Translations under genes and position numbers: made by a program
In this document: positions 53,005 through 61,846 of the stretch, piece by piece
Position numbering within the stretch: position 1 is the first letter of the stretch
Layout: each line of letters begins with the position of its first letter
Notes under the pieces: model-generated
The model's input: the letters and a program-made list of their open reading frames with translations, nothing else
Told to the model about the DNA's origin: nothing
Databases searched by the model: none
NCBI GenBank assembly: GCA_029262115.1
Contig: JAJCZZ010000016.1
Location: forward strand, 62,001 to 126,000
Source: Gemmatimonadota bacterium
Lineage (GTDB): Bacteria; Gemmatimonadota; Gemmatimonadetes; Longimicrobiales; Gaopeijiaceae
Reading direction: 5' to 3'
Length of the DNA: 64,000 bases

Positions 53005-53358
53005 TCAAGCCGCGTCCTCGACCACCTCGTCGGCACGCCGTGCCGAGAGTAGTACCACCTCGGTCCCGATGACCTCGGCCGTCGGGATGCTGACGCCGTC
53101 CCGCTCGTAGGCATCGTAGGCGACCCGCCCCTCCACGTAGAGACGATCGCCGGCGTGGAGATAGTCCTCGACGAACTGGGCCAGCTTGTTCCAGACCGTG
53201 ATCCTGTGCCAATCCGTACGCTCGTTTCCCTCCGCGTCCGGCCGCCTGTTGGTCGCGAGGGAGAAGTGGGCCACCTTCGTCCCGTTCTTGGTCTCCTGGA
53301 TGTCAGGGTCCCGGCCCACGTTCCCCACCAGAATCATCTTGTTCACCGAACGGCTCAT
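53005..53358 (-). CDS. ssb: Single-stranded DNA-binding protein
   Basis: A 117-residue OB-fold protein: SVNKMILVGNVGRDPDIQETKNG at the start, WHRITVWNKLAQFVEDYLHAGDRLYVEGRV in the middle. The acidic tail is short (EVVEDAA) and lacks the usual DDDIPF-type ending that recruits partner proteins, so this may be an accessory SSB rather than the replication SSB. No neighbouring rpsF/rpsR genes, unlike the usual main ssb locus. Confidence 0.92.
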   Translation of the reverse strand: MSRSVNKMILVGNVGRDPDIQETKNGTKVAHFSLATNRRPDAEGNERTDWHRITVWNKLAQFVEDYLHAGDRLYVEGRVAYDAYERDGVSIPTAEVIGTEVVLLSARRADEVVEDAA

Positions 53359-53481
53359 GCGTTTCCTCCGGTCCGTGTGTGGTAGCTCGGCGCCTCATCA
53401 CCGATGTGGACTACAGAGATGCATGGCCGTCAGGGGCCTGCATATGGCCGGATGCGCCCACGGCCCGCATGGCGCGTTCGA

Positions 53482-54306
53482 CTACTGTCCACCACCGTCG
53501 ACGAAGCTGTCGGTGAGGGTCCGGTCCCGACCCAGGAACACGGAGGGCGAACAGCCGGCCAGCCGCTTGAACTCACGGGTGAAGTGGGCGTGGTCGTAAT
53601 AGCCGGCCTGGAGACCGATCCGACCCAACTCGAGCGTCGGGTCGGAGAGCAGACGCCCCAGCGCGGATTGCAGCCTGAGAATTCGCGAGAGAACCGTCGG
53701 TGCAAGGCCCACGTCGTGCCGCATCGTCCGCCCCACCGTCCTTTCGCTCACGTGCAGCCGCGCAGCCAGACCACGCACCGAGATCCTCCCTCCGGACGCC
53801 CGGATCTCCGCCACGATACGGCGGGCCAACGACGAGTTCCCGACATCCCCGAGGTGCCCCTTGGAGCGGAGGAACTCGTAGACCTCGACCGGCCACTCCG
53901 CCGGCGACAGCAGCGCGAGTCGGTCCTGCAGATCACTGAGCCAGGAGATACCGAGGTCGGAGGTCCCGATCTCCTCGTCGGTGAAATCCGACATCGGCGT
54001 CCGGAGAAGGGAGGCGCCGCCCCAGGGGAGGAGTCGAATGCCCACGAGTCGGATTGCGCCCGACGGACGGATGACCCACGGGCGCGTGATCTGCCCGACG
54101 AACATGGCGGTCGGCTGTACGATCTCCCCCTCGTCCGCGCAGGATCGGATGAACGGGTCGGAGAGGTTGAGAATCACCTCGGGGCAGCCGTCGGGGATGA
54201 TCGGCTGTGCGTCACCAGCACCGCCGTCGTCACCCCACAGGGCCCACACGCATTGGATCATATGGGCCAGATCGCGCGGAGGGGCCCACTCGCGATACTC
54301 GTTCAC
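53482..54306 (-). CDS. AraC family transcriptional regulator
   Basis: A 274-residue regulator. The N-terminal half (YREWAPPRDLAHMIQCVWALWG; IIPDGCPEVILNLSDPF) resembles DUF6597-type sensory domains; the C-terminal half is the double helix-turn-helix (ISVRGLAARLHVSERTVGRTMRHDVGLAPTVLSRILRLQ and LGRIGLQAGYYDHAHFTREFKRLAGCSPSVFL in outline). It faces away from the DUF6265 gene across a region containing a 9-bp repeat array, so control of that gene is possible but unproven. Confidence 0.92.
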   Translation of the reverse strand: MNEYREWAPPRDLAHMIQCVWALWGDDGGAGDAQPIIPDGCPEVILNLSDPFIRSCADEGEIVQPTAMFVGQITRPWVIRPSGAIRLVGIRLLPWGGASLLRTPMSDFTDEEIGTSDLGISWLSDLQDRLALLSPAEWPVEVYEFLRSKGHLGDVGNSSLARRIVAEIRASGGRISVRGLAARLHVSERTVGRTMRHDVGLAPTVLSRILRLQSALGRLLSDPTLELGRIGLQAGYYDHAHFTREFKRLAGCSPSVFLGRDRTLTDSFVDGGGQ

Positions 54307-54370
54307 GTCACTGATTTCGTGGCGGATTCATACAAGCGCACCTCACTCCTGCGGCCCATGTTGGGTAAGC

Positions 54371-54442
54371 GACACTCCCGACACTCCCGACACTCCCGAC
54401 ACTCCCGACACTCCCGACACTCCCGACACTCCCGACACTCCC
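54371..54442. repeat. 9-bp tandem repeat, eight copies (GACACTCCC)
   Basis: Eight exact copies of GACACTCCC (54371-54442) followed by a partial copy sit in the intergenic region 17 bp before the DUF6265 gene and 65 bp from the AraC start. Because the unit is nine bases and the array is uninterrupted by spacers, it is a microsatellite, not a CRISPR. Copy-number change would alter promoter or leader spacing. Confidence 0.95.
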
Positions 54443-54458
54443 GACACCTACGAGTCTC

Positions 54459-54947
54459 ATGACCAAAATTGCACTCCTCGCGGCCGCGCTGACAATGTCC
54501 GCGACCGCCGCATGCGCTCAAACCCCACCTCCGCAAACGGCGGGAAATCCGATGGATGCGGTCGCCTTCATGACCGGGTGCTGGAGCCAGTCCGGGCAGG
54601 GGCTGCGGGAGCACTTCTCGCCGGTGGCGGCCAACATGATGACGGGCTTCTCACAGTTCTGGCGGGGCGAAGCGATCGTCGACTGGGAGTTCCATCGAGT
54701 GGACGTGACGCCGGACGGACCGGCGCTCACCCCACATCCCCGGGGGATCGCGTCGGTCCAGTTCCTTCCCGTGGCCATCGAGTCGAACAAGATCGTGTGG
54801 CAGAACCTCGAACACGACTTCCCCCAGCGCATCATCTACCACCGCAGCGCCCCCGACACCCTGGTCGCGCGGACCGAGGGCGGCGAGGGGGAGGCCGCCC
54901 GCTCGATGGAGTGGAAGATGGCGCGGGTGGACTGCTCGTCACGGTAG
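54459..54947 (+). CDS. Secreted DUF6265 domain protein
   Basis: A 162-residue protein with a signal peptide (IALLAAALTMSATAACAQ) and a DUF6265-like domain: MDAVAFMTGCWSQSG, WEFHRVDV, IVWQNLEHDFPQRIIYHR and ARSMEWKMARVDC. The EHDFPQRIIY segment is the best marker. Two cysteines could pair. Function unknown. The start follows a repeat array that replaces any ordinary upstream region. Confidence 0.85.
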   Translation: MTKIALLAAALTMSATAACAQTPPPQTAGNPMDAVAFMTGCWSQSGQGLREHFSPVAANMMTGFSQFWRGEAIVDWEFHRVDVTPDGPALTPHPRGIASVQFLPVAIESNKIVWQNLEHDFPQRIIYHRSAPDTLVARTEGGEGEAARSMEWKMARVDCSSR

Positions 54948-55009
54948 AGGACCGAGCCGCCTCGGCAACCCGCCGGTAGCGCGAGAACTCTCGCGCACCC
55001 TCGTTCGGG

Positions 55010-57793
55010 TCACCCGCCCTTGCATTCGTACCAGTTCGGACCGACACCCCATTCGGCCACGAGCGGCACGTCGAGGTCCATCGCGCCTTCCATACGGTCG
55101 ACCACCATATCCCGGACTGCGTCCACATCCGCCTCGGCCACCTCGAATAGTAATTCGTCGTGGACCTGCAGGAGCATACGAGCCTCGACGTCCATCTCCG
55201 ACAGGCCCCCCGCCACCGCGATCATGGCCACTTTGATCATGTCCGCCGCCGTGCCCTGGATCGGAGTGTTCTGAGCGACCCGCTCTCCGAACTGGCGCAC
55301 GCTCCAGTTCCGCGCCCGCAATTCGGGGACGTACCGTCTGCGCCCCATGAGCGTCTCGACGTATCCGCACTCCTTGGCCTTGAGGACCTGCTCGTCGAGG
55401 TACCGCCGGACGCCCGCGAACCGCTCGAAGTACGTCTCGATGAACTGCTTGGCCTGCTCGCGCGTGGTTCCGAGTTGACGGGCGAGGCTGAACGGGCCCT
55501 GCCCGTACAGGGTGGCGAAGTTCACCGTCTTGGCCTGGCCCCGCATACCCGCGCTGACGTCCTCGACCGGTACGTCGAAGATGACGGACGCGGTCTGCTT
55601 GTGGACATCCACACCCGTCGTGAAAGCGGTAACGAACGCATCGTCGCCCGAGAAGTGGGCGAGAATGCGGAGCTCGATCTGCGAGTAGTCGACAGCGAGG
55701 AACAAGGTACCCGGCGCCGCCACGAAGCCCTTTCGGATCTGTCTGCCGAGATCCGTCCGGATCGGAATGTTCTGAAGATTCGGGTCGCTGCTGGACAGCC
55801 GCCCCGTCGCCGCAACCGCCTGGTTGAAGCTGGTGTGGATACGCCCCGTTTCCGGGTTCACCAACTGGGGCAGCGCTTCCACGTACGTGCTCCGCAACTT
55901 CTCCAGCTCGCGATACTCCATGAGAAGGCGAGGAATCTCATGCCCGTCCGCCGCCAGTTCCTCGAGAACCGAGGCGTCCGTGGACGGCCCCGTCTTGGTC
56001 CGCTTCAGGACCGGAAGATCCAGCTTTTCGAACAGGATCTGCCGGAGCTGCGGCGTCGAGTTCAGGTTGAACTCCGAGCCGGCCACCTTGAAGATCTCTT
56101 CCTGAATGAGGTCCAGCTCCCTCTTGAGCTTGGCCCGCATGGTCCGGAAGAATTCGTCGTCGATCTTGATGCCGGCCAACTCCATATCCGTAAGGACCGG
56201 CACCAACGGCATCTCCAGATCGGCCAACAACGGACGGAGACCTTCCTCGTCCAATTCCGTCTCGAAACGATCCGCCACCCTCAGCGCGAGGTCGGCGCGT
56301 TCGCAGAGGTAGTCCCGCGCCCTCTCCACCGGCAGTTCCGGAAAGGGAACCCGCTTCCTTCCGGTACCCACCGCGTCGCTGAGGGCCATGACCCGGCGGG
56401 CCAACAGCTCGAGCGCGAGGAACGGGAGGTCGTGAGCCCTCCGCCCGGGGTCAAGGACGTAACTTGCGATTGCGGTGTCGAGCGACATACCCTCCAGACC
56501 GACACCCGCTCTGGAAAGACACAGCGCAGCTCGCTTGAGATCAGGACCGACCTTCGCAACGGAAGGATCTTCGAGGACCGCCTTCAGCGCGTGCATGCTC
56601 CGGCTGCCCAACGGAGGGAGGTTCGACACTTCCCCGGCACCGTCCTCTCCTTCGAACGTCAGCTCGAACGGCTGGAGGTGACCGAACGGCAGGTACCACG
56701 CCTCCCCGTTGGAACTCGCGAACGAGACGCCCACGAGGGTCCCCCTCAAGGGATCCGGGTCCGAGCACTCGGCTTCAATCGAAAAGCGTCCGGCGGATCG
56801 CAACGCCTCGACGAGGGCGGCGACATCCTGGGCCCGATCCAGCGTCCGGTACAAGAGGTCGCCGCGCTCCTCCTCTTCCTCCTTCGCCTGACCCGCGGCA
56901 GCTTCGGTGAACTGCTCGGCGAGGCGCCGGAACTCCAGGTCGACGAAGACCTGGCGCAGCTTGTCCGGATCGGGTTCCCGCACGCGCAGGGCTTCGAGAT
57001 CGAGCGGAACGTCCAGGTCCGTCATGATCGTCACCAGACGTCGTGACAGACGAACGTTGTCGGCGTTCTCGACGAGCGAGTTGGACGCGCGCTTCGGCTT
57101 CACCCGGGGCGCGTCCGCCAGCATGCTCTCGAGATCCGGGTACTTCTCGATGAGCGCCACCGCGGTCTTCGGACCGATGCCCGCCGCGCCCGGCACATTG
57201 TCCGAGGAGTCGCCGACGAGCGCCAGATAGTCGGCGACTCTGCCGGGCGGGATTCCGAACTTCTCGTGCGCGTTCTCTTCGGTCACCCATTCCGCCGCCA
57301 CCCCCGTCGCGCCTCCGCGCCCCGGGTTCATCAGGTGGATGCCGGGTTGGACCAGTTGATAGAAATCCTTGTCGCCCGACACGATGACCGCCTCGAGGTC
57401 ACGGTCCCGAGCCTGGACCGCCAGTGTCCCGATGACGTCATCGGCTTCGTATCCGGCCAACTCGACAACGGGATCCCGAAAGCCCTCCACAATGTCGCGG
57501 ATCCGCGACAGACTCGCGGCCAGGTCGTCCGGCATTTTCTCCCGTGTCGCCTTGTACTCCGGGTACTCCTCCTCACGAAACGAATTGCCCGAGTCGAACA
57601 CCACCGCCAGATAGTCCGGTTCGAACTTCTCACGGATGTCCATCAAGAACTGGGTGAATCCGAAGGGAGCCGACGTGTTCTCGCCGCGCGAATTGGTCAG
57701 CGGCCGGTTGATGAACGCGAAGTAGGAACGGTAGATCAGCGCATAGGCATCCACGAGAAAGATGCGCGGTGCGCTCTTGGGCGGTATTTCCAA
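55010..57793 (-). CDS. polA: DNA polymerase I
   Basis: A 927-residue family A polymerase. The N-terminal 5'-nuclease domain (about 10-300) begins PRIFLVDAYALIYRSYFAF and contains DDVIGTLA, VSGDKDFYQLV and GDSSDNVPGAAGIGPKTA. The middle exonuclease-like domain (about 330-520) is degenerate: the DTET position reads IEAE, and the YxxxD motif is absent (DYLCERADLAL), so proofreading is probably lost. The polymerase domain is intact (FLAVDYSQIELRILAHFSGD; LLQVHDELLFEV). A TTG at 57793 is the best start; the long open frame upstream is shadow of the divergent DinB gene. Confidence 0.95.
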   Translation of the reverse strand: MEIPPKSAPRIFLVDAYALIYRSYFAFINRPLTNSRGENTSAPFGFTQFLMDIREKFEPDYLAVVFDSGNSFREEEYPEYKATREKMPDDLAASLSRIRDIVEGFRDPVVELAGYEADDVIGTLAVQARDRDLEAVIVSGDKDFYQLVQPGIHLMNPGRGGATGVAAEWVTEENAHEKFGIPPGRVADYLALVGDSSDNVPGAAGIGPKTAVALIEKYPDLESMLADAPRVKPKRASNSLVENADNVRLSRRLVTIMTDLDVPLDLEALRVREPDPDKLRQVFVDLEFRRLAEQFTEAAAGQAKEEEEERGDLLYRTLDRAQDVAALVEALRSAGRFSIEAECSDPDPLRGTLVGVSFASSNGEAWYLPFGHLQPFELTFEGEDGAGEVSNLPPLGSRSMHALKAVLEDPSVAKVGPDLKRAALCLSRAGVGLEGMSLDTAIASYVLDPGRRAHDLPFLALELLARRVMALSDAVGTGRKRVPFPELPVERARDYLCERADLALRVADRFETELDEEGLRPLLADLEMPLVPVLTDMELAGIKIDDEFFRTMRAKLKRELDLIQEEIFKVAGSEFNLNSTPQLRQILFEKLDLPVLKRTKTGPSTDASVLEELAADGHEIPRLLMEYRELEKLRSTYVEALPQLVNPETGRIHTSFNQAVAATGRLSSSDPNLQNIPIRTDLGRQIRKGFVAAPGTLFLAVDYSQIELRILAHFSGDDAFVTAFTTGVDVHKQTASVIFDVPVEDVSAGMRGQAKTVNFATLYGQGPFSLARQLGTTREQAKQFIETYFERFAGVRRYLDEQVLKAKECGYVETLMGRRRYVPELRARNWSVRQFGERVAQNTPIQGTAADMIKVAMIAVAGGLSEMDVEARMLLQVHDELLFEVAEADVDAVRDMVVDRMEGAMDLDVPLVAEWGVGPNWYECKGG

Positions 57794-57819
57794 GGAGAGG
57801 AATCGGCTCGAGAAAAAGG

Positions 57820-58446
57820 ATGATGGAGATGGAAGATATTGGGAGTGGTGCCCGCGCGGACCAAAAGGGGGCAGATGGGACGGAGCTGAGAGCGGGGTCG
57901 TCCGAGCGGGAGATGCCCGCCGCGTCGCTGGCGGACGAGGACTACGGCTTCGTAGAGCGTCAGCTCGCGCTGGTCGGCGACCGCGACCCGCTCGACATCC
58001 TGCACCGGTCCCCCGGAGAAGCGGCCGCGCTGTTCGGACGCGCACGGCCGGACTTCCTGACCCGCCCGTGGGCGCCCAGCAAGCGCTGGAGCCCTCTGGA
58101 TATCCTCGCCCACATGTCGCTGACCGAGTGGGTGTTCGGGTACCGAACGAGGGCCGTGTTGTGCGATCCCGAGCCGGTGCTGCCCCCGGTCGCCCAGGAA
58201 CATTGGGCGGATCGGTGCGGCGGCCAGATCGGCAGTGCCGCCGACCATCTTCAGGACTTCGCGGCGCTCCGCCGAGCGAATCTGCGCACCTGGTCGACGC
58301 TCACGCCGAACGAACTGGAGCGAACGGGATGGCACTCGGTCCTGGAGCGCTCCCTGAGCCTGGACTTCCTCCTACGACTACTGGCGGGCCACGACCTGAA
58401 TCACCTGAATCAGCTTCACCAGGGCCTTCCACCGCGGAATCAATAG
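57820..58446 (+). CDS. DinB-like four-helix protein
   Basis: A roughly 208-residue protein with a DinB/YfiT-type domain: WSPLDILAHMSLTEWVFGYR (first helix with histidine), HWADRCGGQIGSA, and HDLNHLNQLHQGLP near the C-terminus, supplying the three metal-binding histidines of the family. Family members are metal-dependent thiol transferases or hydrolases, but many are uncharacterised. ATG codons at 57820, 57823 and 57829 are all usable; AAGGA before 57829 gives the best spacing for the last of them. Divergent from polA. Confidence 0.82.
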   Translation: MMEMEDIGSGARADQKGADGTELRAGSSEREMPAASLADEDYGFVERQLALVGDRDPLDILHRSPGEAAALFGRARPDFLTRPWAPSKRWSPLDILAHMSLTEWVFGYRTRAVLCDPEPVLPPVAQEHWADRCGGQIGSAADHLQDFAALRRANLRTWSTLTPNELERTGWHSVLERSLSLDFLLRLLAGHDLNHLNQLHQGLPPRNQ

Positions 58447-58518
58447 GGAAGCAGCGCGAGCCGGCACCAAGATGGAGGAACGCGGCCGCAGGAGAGCGGC
58501 GGCGCAAAGGCGGGCACA

Positions 58519-60918
58519 CTACATGACCGGGCCGTAGAGGATCCGGTAAACGCCGAGATTCCGGCTGACGTTCTTGATGTACCCACGCGTCTCCGCGAAC
58601 GGCACCCGCTCGGTGAAGCGAAGCCAGTCGCCCGCCTCGGGGTAGTTCCGCCACCGATTGGCGCGGGTCGGTCCCGCGTTATAGGCCGACAGGACCAGGG
58701 GCAGGTCCTCGTACCGCTGGAGCATGTCCCGGAGGAAGGCCGCACCGAGGTGCAGATTCACCTCCGCCGTCTTGAGGCCGTCGGTCTCAAAATCCTCCGG
58801 CCCATGACGGCCAGCCAACTCCCGCGCGGTGGGAGGCATGACCTGCATCAGGCCCACGGCTCCAGCGCTGCTGACGATCTCCTCTTCCCACGCGGACTCC
58901 TGGCGGATGAGCGCGGCCATCATCATCGGATCGATGCCCCACTCGGCCGCTTCGCGTCGGACCATTTCCCGGTGCGGGAATGGATAGACGACGCGGACGA
59001 GACGGTCGTCCCATGCGTGACCCTCTCGCCGCAGGGCCCACCCCATGTTGATGGCCGCGATCGTTCGACCTCGTTCGATCAGCCCTTCGGCCACACGGAG
59101 CCGTACCACTCGATCGCCGGCCGCCAAGGCGACCAGTCGCTCCTCTTCCGCGTCGACCGCGTCATCCAGACCGGCGGCAGTGAACAGATCCATCCGACGG
59201 AAGCCCTCCGTGAGCCAGTCGGGCTCCACGACCGAATCGGCTTCGGCGAGAGGTACCATGCGGTACTCCTCGCCCAGAATCTCGGCCGCCTTCACGGCGT
59301 AGTACGAGAACGGCTCCTCCGCCTGGAGTCGCGTCACGTGGGCGCGGGCGGCTTCCTCGTTCCCGCTGTCCAGCCGCGCCTTCGCGGCCCAGAACGCGGC
59401 CTCCTCCCAGCGGGCCCCGTCGGGAAAGGCGTCGAGGTACGCCTCATAGGTCAACGCGGCCTCTCTCGTGTTGCCGCGTGCCAGGTGGATCTGGCCGAGC
59501 CGCATGCGGGCCTGTCCACCGCGGGAAAGCGACGGGGCGTTTTCGACCACTGACGTGTACCCTTCGACCGCCCTCGTGGTCGCGCCTTCCGACTCCGCGT
59601 CCCACGCACGCAGGAAGACGATCTCGACCGCCTCGGGACTCTCCGGATAGCGCTCGACGAGCCAGCGGCGGAGCGTGTCCGCGTTGCCGGACTGACCCTG
59701 ACGTCGACGCACGCCTGACCAGATATTGAGCGTTCGCGCCGCTACGCGCCGGTCGAGGTCGGGATCGTCGGTGTCCGTAAGCGCGCGGAACTCCTCGATG
59801 GCGTCTCCTCGCCTGTTCGAGACCGTCGCCATGAGTCGAGCTCGTGACAGCCGGTCTCCCGGCGACAGTTCCTCGGCCCCTCCCGCCAGCGAGGCAGCCC
59901 GATCGTAGGCCGCCAGGGCGGTCGCGCCGTCCCCACCACGGTCGAGGATGGCCGCCAGCGCGAGCGACTCCTCACCCCCGGGCTGACCATACCGAAATAC
60001 GAGGCGCGCCCCCCGAGCAGCCGTCAGGCGAACGGCACCCGGGATCGACGCGCTCGCGAGCTCGACCGCCGAAGCGGTGTCGCCTTCTTCGAGGAGAAGC
60101 TGCGCGACCTCGATACCGGCCCGCGCTCTCCGCGCGCCCGACTCGGCGGAGTGGATTCGCCGAAACTCGACCAACGCCCCGACGGAGTCCCCCGCCTCGA
60201 GTCGTGCGTCGGCCATGGCCCGCCAGACCGCCGAGCGGGCGGACTCGTCCGTGATCAGGTCGAAGAACGCCGTGACCGTGGCCGTGTCTCCTTCCTCGAC
60301 CGGGCGCGACATCAGTTCCACCGCGGCCCAGCTACCCACTCCGTCCAAAGGATCGACCTGCTCCAGATGGGATCGGGCCGCGTCAGGATCGCCGGAGCGC
60401 ATGGCGGCGCGGGCGAGCCGAGCGTGCACGGCAGGGGCGAACGGATCCCTAGCGGACGCGTCCGAGGACAAGTATGCCGCGTACGCATTGGCGGCCTCGG
60501 GCCACCTCTCAGCGTCCTCGTAGGCCCGACCCAGATACGCGTGGCCCTGCCCATCCGCCTCGGTGGACAGCCACGGGGCGTTGGCCAGTAACTCGATCAC
60601 GGCGTCGTAGTTCTTCCAGCCAGCCTCGGCCGAAGCCAACAGCAGGACGTCGGACGCGTGGCCCGTCTCGGCACCGGCCGCACGCAGGAGCCGTGCGGCA
60701 TGCCACGCCCGTCCCACTCGTAGTTCGTCTCGAGCGGAGTCGGATACGGCCGCCGAAAGAGAACTCTCCTCGGAGGCACGATCCCACACGGCTGGAGGCC
60801 AGTTCCCCGGAACGCTGACCGCCACCGCGACCGGGTCGAGAGGCGAGGCGCCCTGTCTGGAAACCGATACGATCGCGACGCCCAGGATTGCCAGAGCGAC
60901 GATCAGAAAGAGGCGCAT
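58519..60918 (-). CDS. Soluble lytic murein transglycosylase (Slt70-like)
   Basis: A 799-residue periplasmic enzyme cleaving peptidoglycan with 1,6-anhydromuropeptide release. A signal anchor (MRLFLIVALAILGVAIVSV) is followed by a long TPR-like superhelical region (about 60-600) and the C-terminal SLT domain: LIRQESAWEEEIVSSAGAVGLMQVMPPTA with catalytic Glu674, then VLSAYNAGPTRANRWRN. Full domain length matches Slt70. The start was placed at the anchor; the longer frame upstream is unsupported. Confidence 0.92.
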   Translation of the reverse strand: MRLFLIVALAILGVAIVSVSRQGASPLDPVAVAVSVPGNWPPAVWDRASEESSLSAAVSDSARDELRVGRAWHAARLLRAAGAETGHASDVLLLASAEAGWKNYDAVIELLANAPWLSTEADGQGHAYLGRAYEDAERWPEAANAYAAYLSSDASARDPFAPAVHARLARAAMRSGDPDAARSHLEQVDPLDGVGSWAAVELMSRPVEEGDTATVTAFFDLITDESARSAVWRAMADARLEAGDSVGALVEFRRIHSAESGARRARAGIEVAQLLLEEGDTASAVELASASIPGAVRLTAARGARLVFRYGQPGGEESLALAAILDRGGDGATALAAYDRAASLAGGAEELSPGDRLSRARLMATVSNRRGDAIEEFRALTDTDDPDLDRRVAARTLNIWSGVRRRQGQSGNADTLRRWLVERYPESPEAVEIVFLRAWDAESEGATTRAVEGYTSVVENAPSLSRGGQARMRLGQIHLARGNTREAALTYEAYLDAFPDGARWEEAAFWAAKARLDSGNEEAARAHVTRLQAEEPFSYYAVKAAEILGEEYRMVPLAEADSVVEPDWLTEGFRRMDLFTAAGLDDAVDAEEERLVALAAGDRVVRLRVAEGLIERGRTIAAINMGWALRREGHAWDDRLVRVVYPFPHREMVRREAAEWGIDPMMMAALIRQESAWEEEIVSSAGAVGLMQVMPPTARELAGRHGPEDFETDGLKTAEVNLHLGAAFLRDMLQRYEDLPLVLSAYNAGPTRANRWRNYPEAGDWLRFTERVPFAETRGYIKNVSRNLGVYRILYGPVM

Positions 60919-60972
60919 GATCAAAGGGCGTTCAACGGTAGCGGGGGGACCATCCACTTTGTCTATCCACGC

Positions 60973-61008
60973 AAAAAGGGGGCCGCCCGATTCAACGAGC
61001 GACCCCCT
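60973..61008 (-). terminator. Rho-independent terminator after the TolQ/ExbB-family gene
   Basis: On the minus strand AGGGGGTCGC pairs with GCGGCCCCCT (ten base pairs, one G-T), loop about 12 nt, then TTTTT. It follows the stop of the TolQ/ExbB-family gene by about 24 bp and separates it from the transglycosylase gene. Confidence 0.85.
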
Positions 61009-61031
61009 CCGGTCCTGCGGTCAGCTTCGGA

Positions 61032-61730
61032 TCAGTGCGCCCGACCCGCTTCGATCGAATGGAGCACGTCGACCATCTTCTGGGCCGACTCCTCCATGTC
61101 GATGACCAGGCTGTCGATGCGGGCCACGAAGTAGTTGTGACCGATCGACACCGGGATGGCGATCATCAGACCAATAGCCGTCGTCAGAAGAGCGACCTTG
61201 ATCCCACCGGCCACCAGCGTCGCTTCGACTTCACCGGCCTGCTCGATGGATTCGAAGGCGATGATCATGCCGATGACCGTTCCGAGGAAGCCCAGGAGCG
61301 GCGCGATGTTCGTCAGCGTGGCCAGGATGACCAGGCCGCGCTCGAGCTTGCTCATCTCGATCAGGCCCTGGTTCTCGATGGCCTTCATGACGCGATCCGT
61401 GCCCTCCTCGTGCCGCTCGAGGCCGGCGTAGAGGATGTTTGCGGCCGGAGCGTTCGTGTCACGCGTCAGCTCGAGAGCCTCCTTGATGCGTTGCTGCGTC
61501 AGGAGTTCATCGACGTCCTTGAGGATCCGCTTGGTGCGGCTCGCCTTTGCGGACAGATCCACGAACTTCCAGGCGATCACAATCAGACCCAGGATCAAAC
61601 AGAAGGCCAGCGGCCAGGCCATGAAGCCAGTGTCATCCCAGAGCTGGGGGAGCTGTTCCAACAGGGACTGATCCGGGGCATCCATCCCAGGAATTTGGAG
61701 CAACGCTCCGTAAATCGGCGTAACCAGCAA
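61032..61730 (-). CDS. MotA/TolQ/ExbB proton-channel family protein
   Basis: A 232-residue inner-membrane protein with three helices: MAWPLAFCLILGLIVIAW, NIAPLLGFLGTVIGMIIAF (the conserved channel helix) and ALLTTAIGLMIAIPVSIGHNYF. The conserved AP.LGFLGTV.GM motif identifies the ExbB/TolQ branch. Such proteins use the proton gradient to energise outer-membrane work with ExbD/TolR-type partners, which are not in this window beside it. It could equally be a stand-alone copy. Confidence 0.92.
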   Translation of the reverse strand: MLVTPIYGALLQIPGMDAPDQSLLEQLPQLWDDTGFMAWPLAFCLILGLIVIAWKFVDLSAKASRTKRILKDVDELLTQQRIKEALELTRDTNAPAANILYAGLERHEEGTDRVMKAIENQGLIEMSKLERGLVILATLTNIAPLLGFLGTVIGMIIAFESIEQAGEVEATLVAGGIKVALLTTAIGLMIAIPVSIGHNYFVARIDSLVIDMEESAQKMVDVLHSIEAGRAH

Positions 61731-61846
61731 AGGAACCTCCAGCCAGGGTCTTCGGGTTCAGGGGGGTGGCGCTCACCCAATCTCGTACGTCGAGACGTGG
61801 GTAGGTTTGCAAGAGGGACGGATAATGGGCCGGGTCCAAATGGGTG

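Noticed and set aside
54371-54450. CRISPR array
   Set aside because: Units are 9 bp, contiguous and without spacers; no cas genes are near.
55160-57046. 628-codon plus-strand frame opposite polA
   Set aside because: Antisense shadow of DNA polymerase I with low-complexity charged composition.
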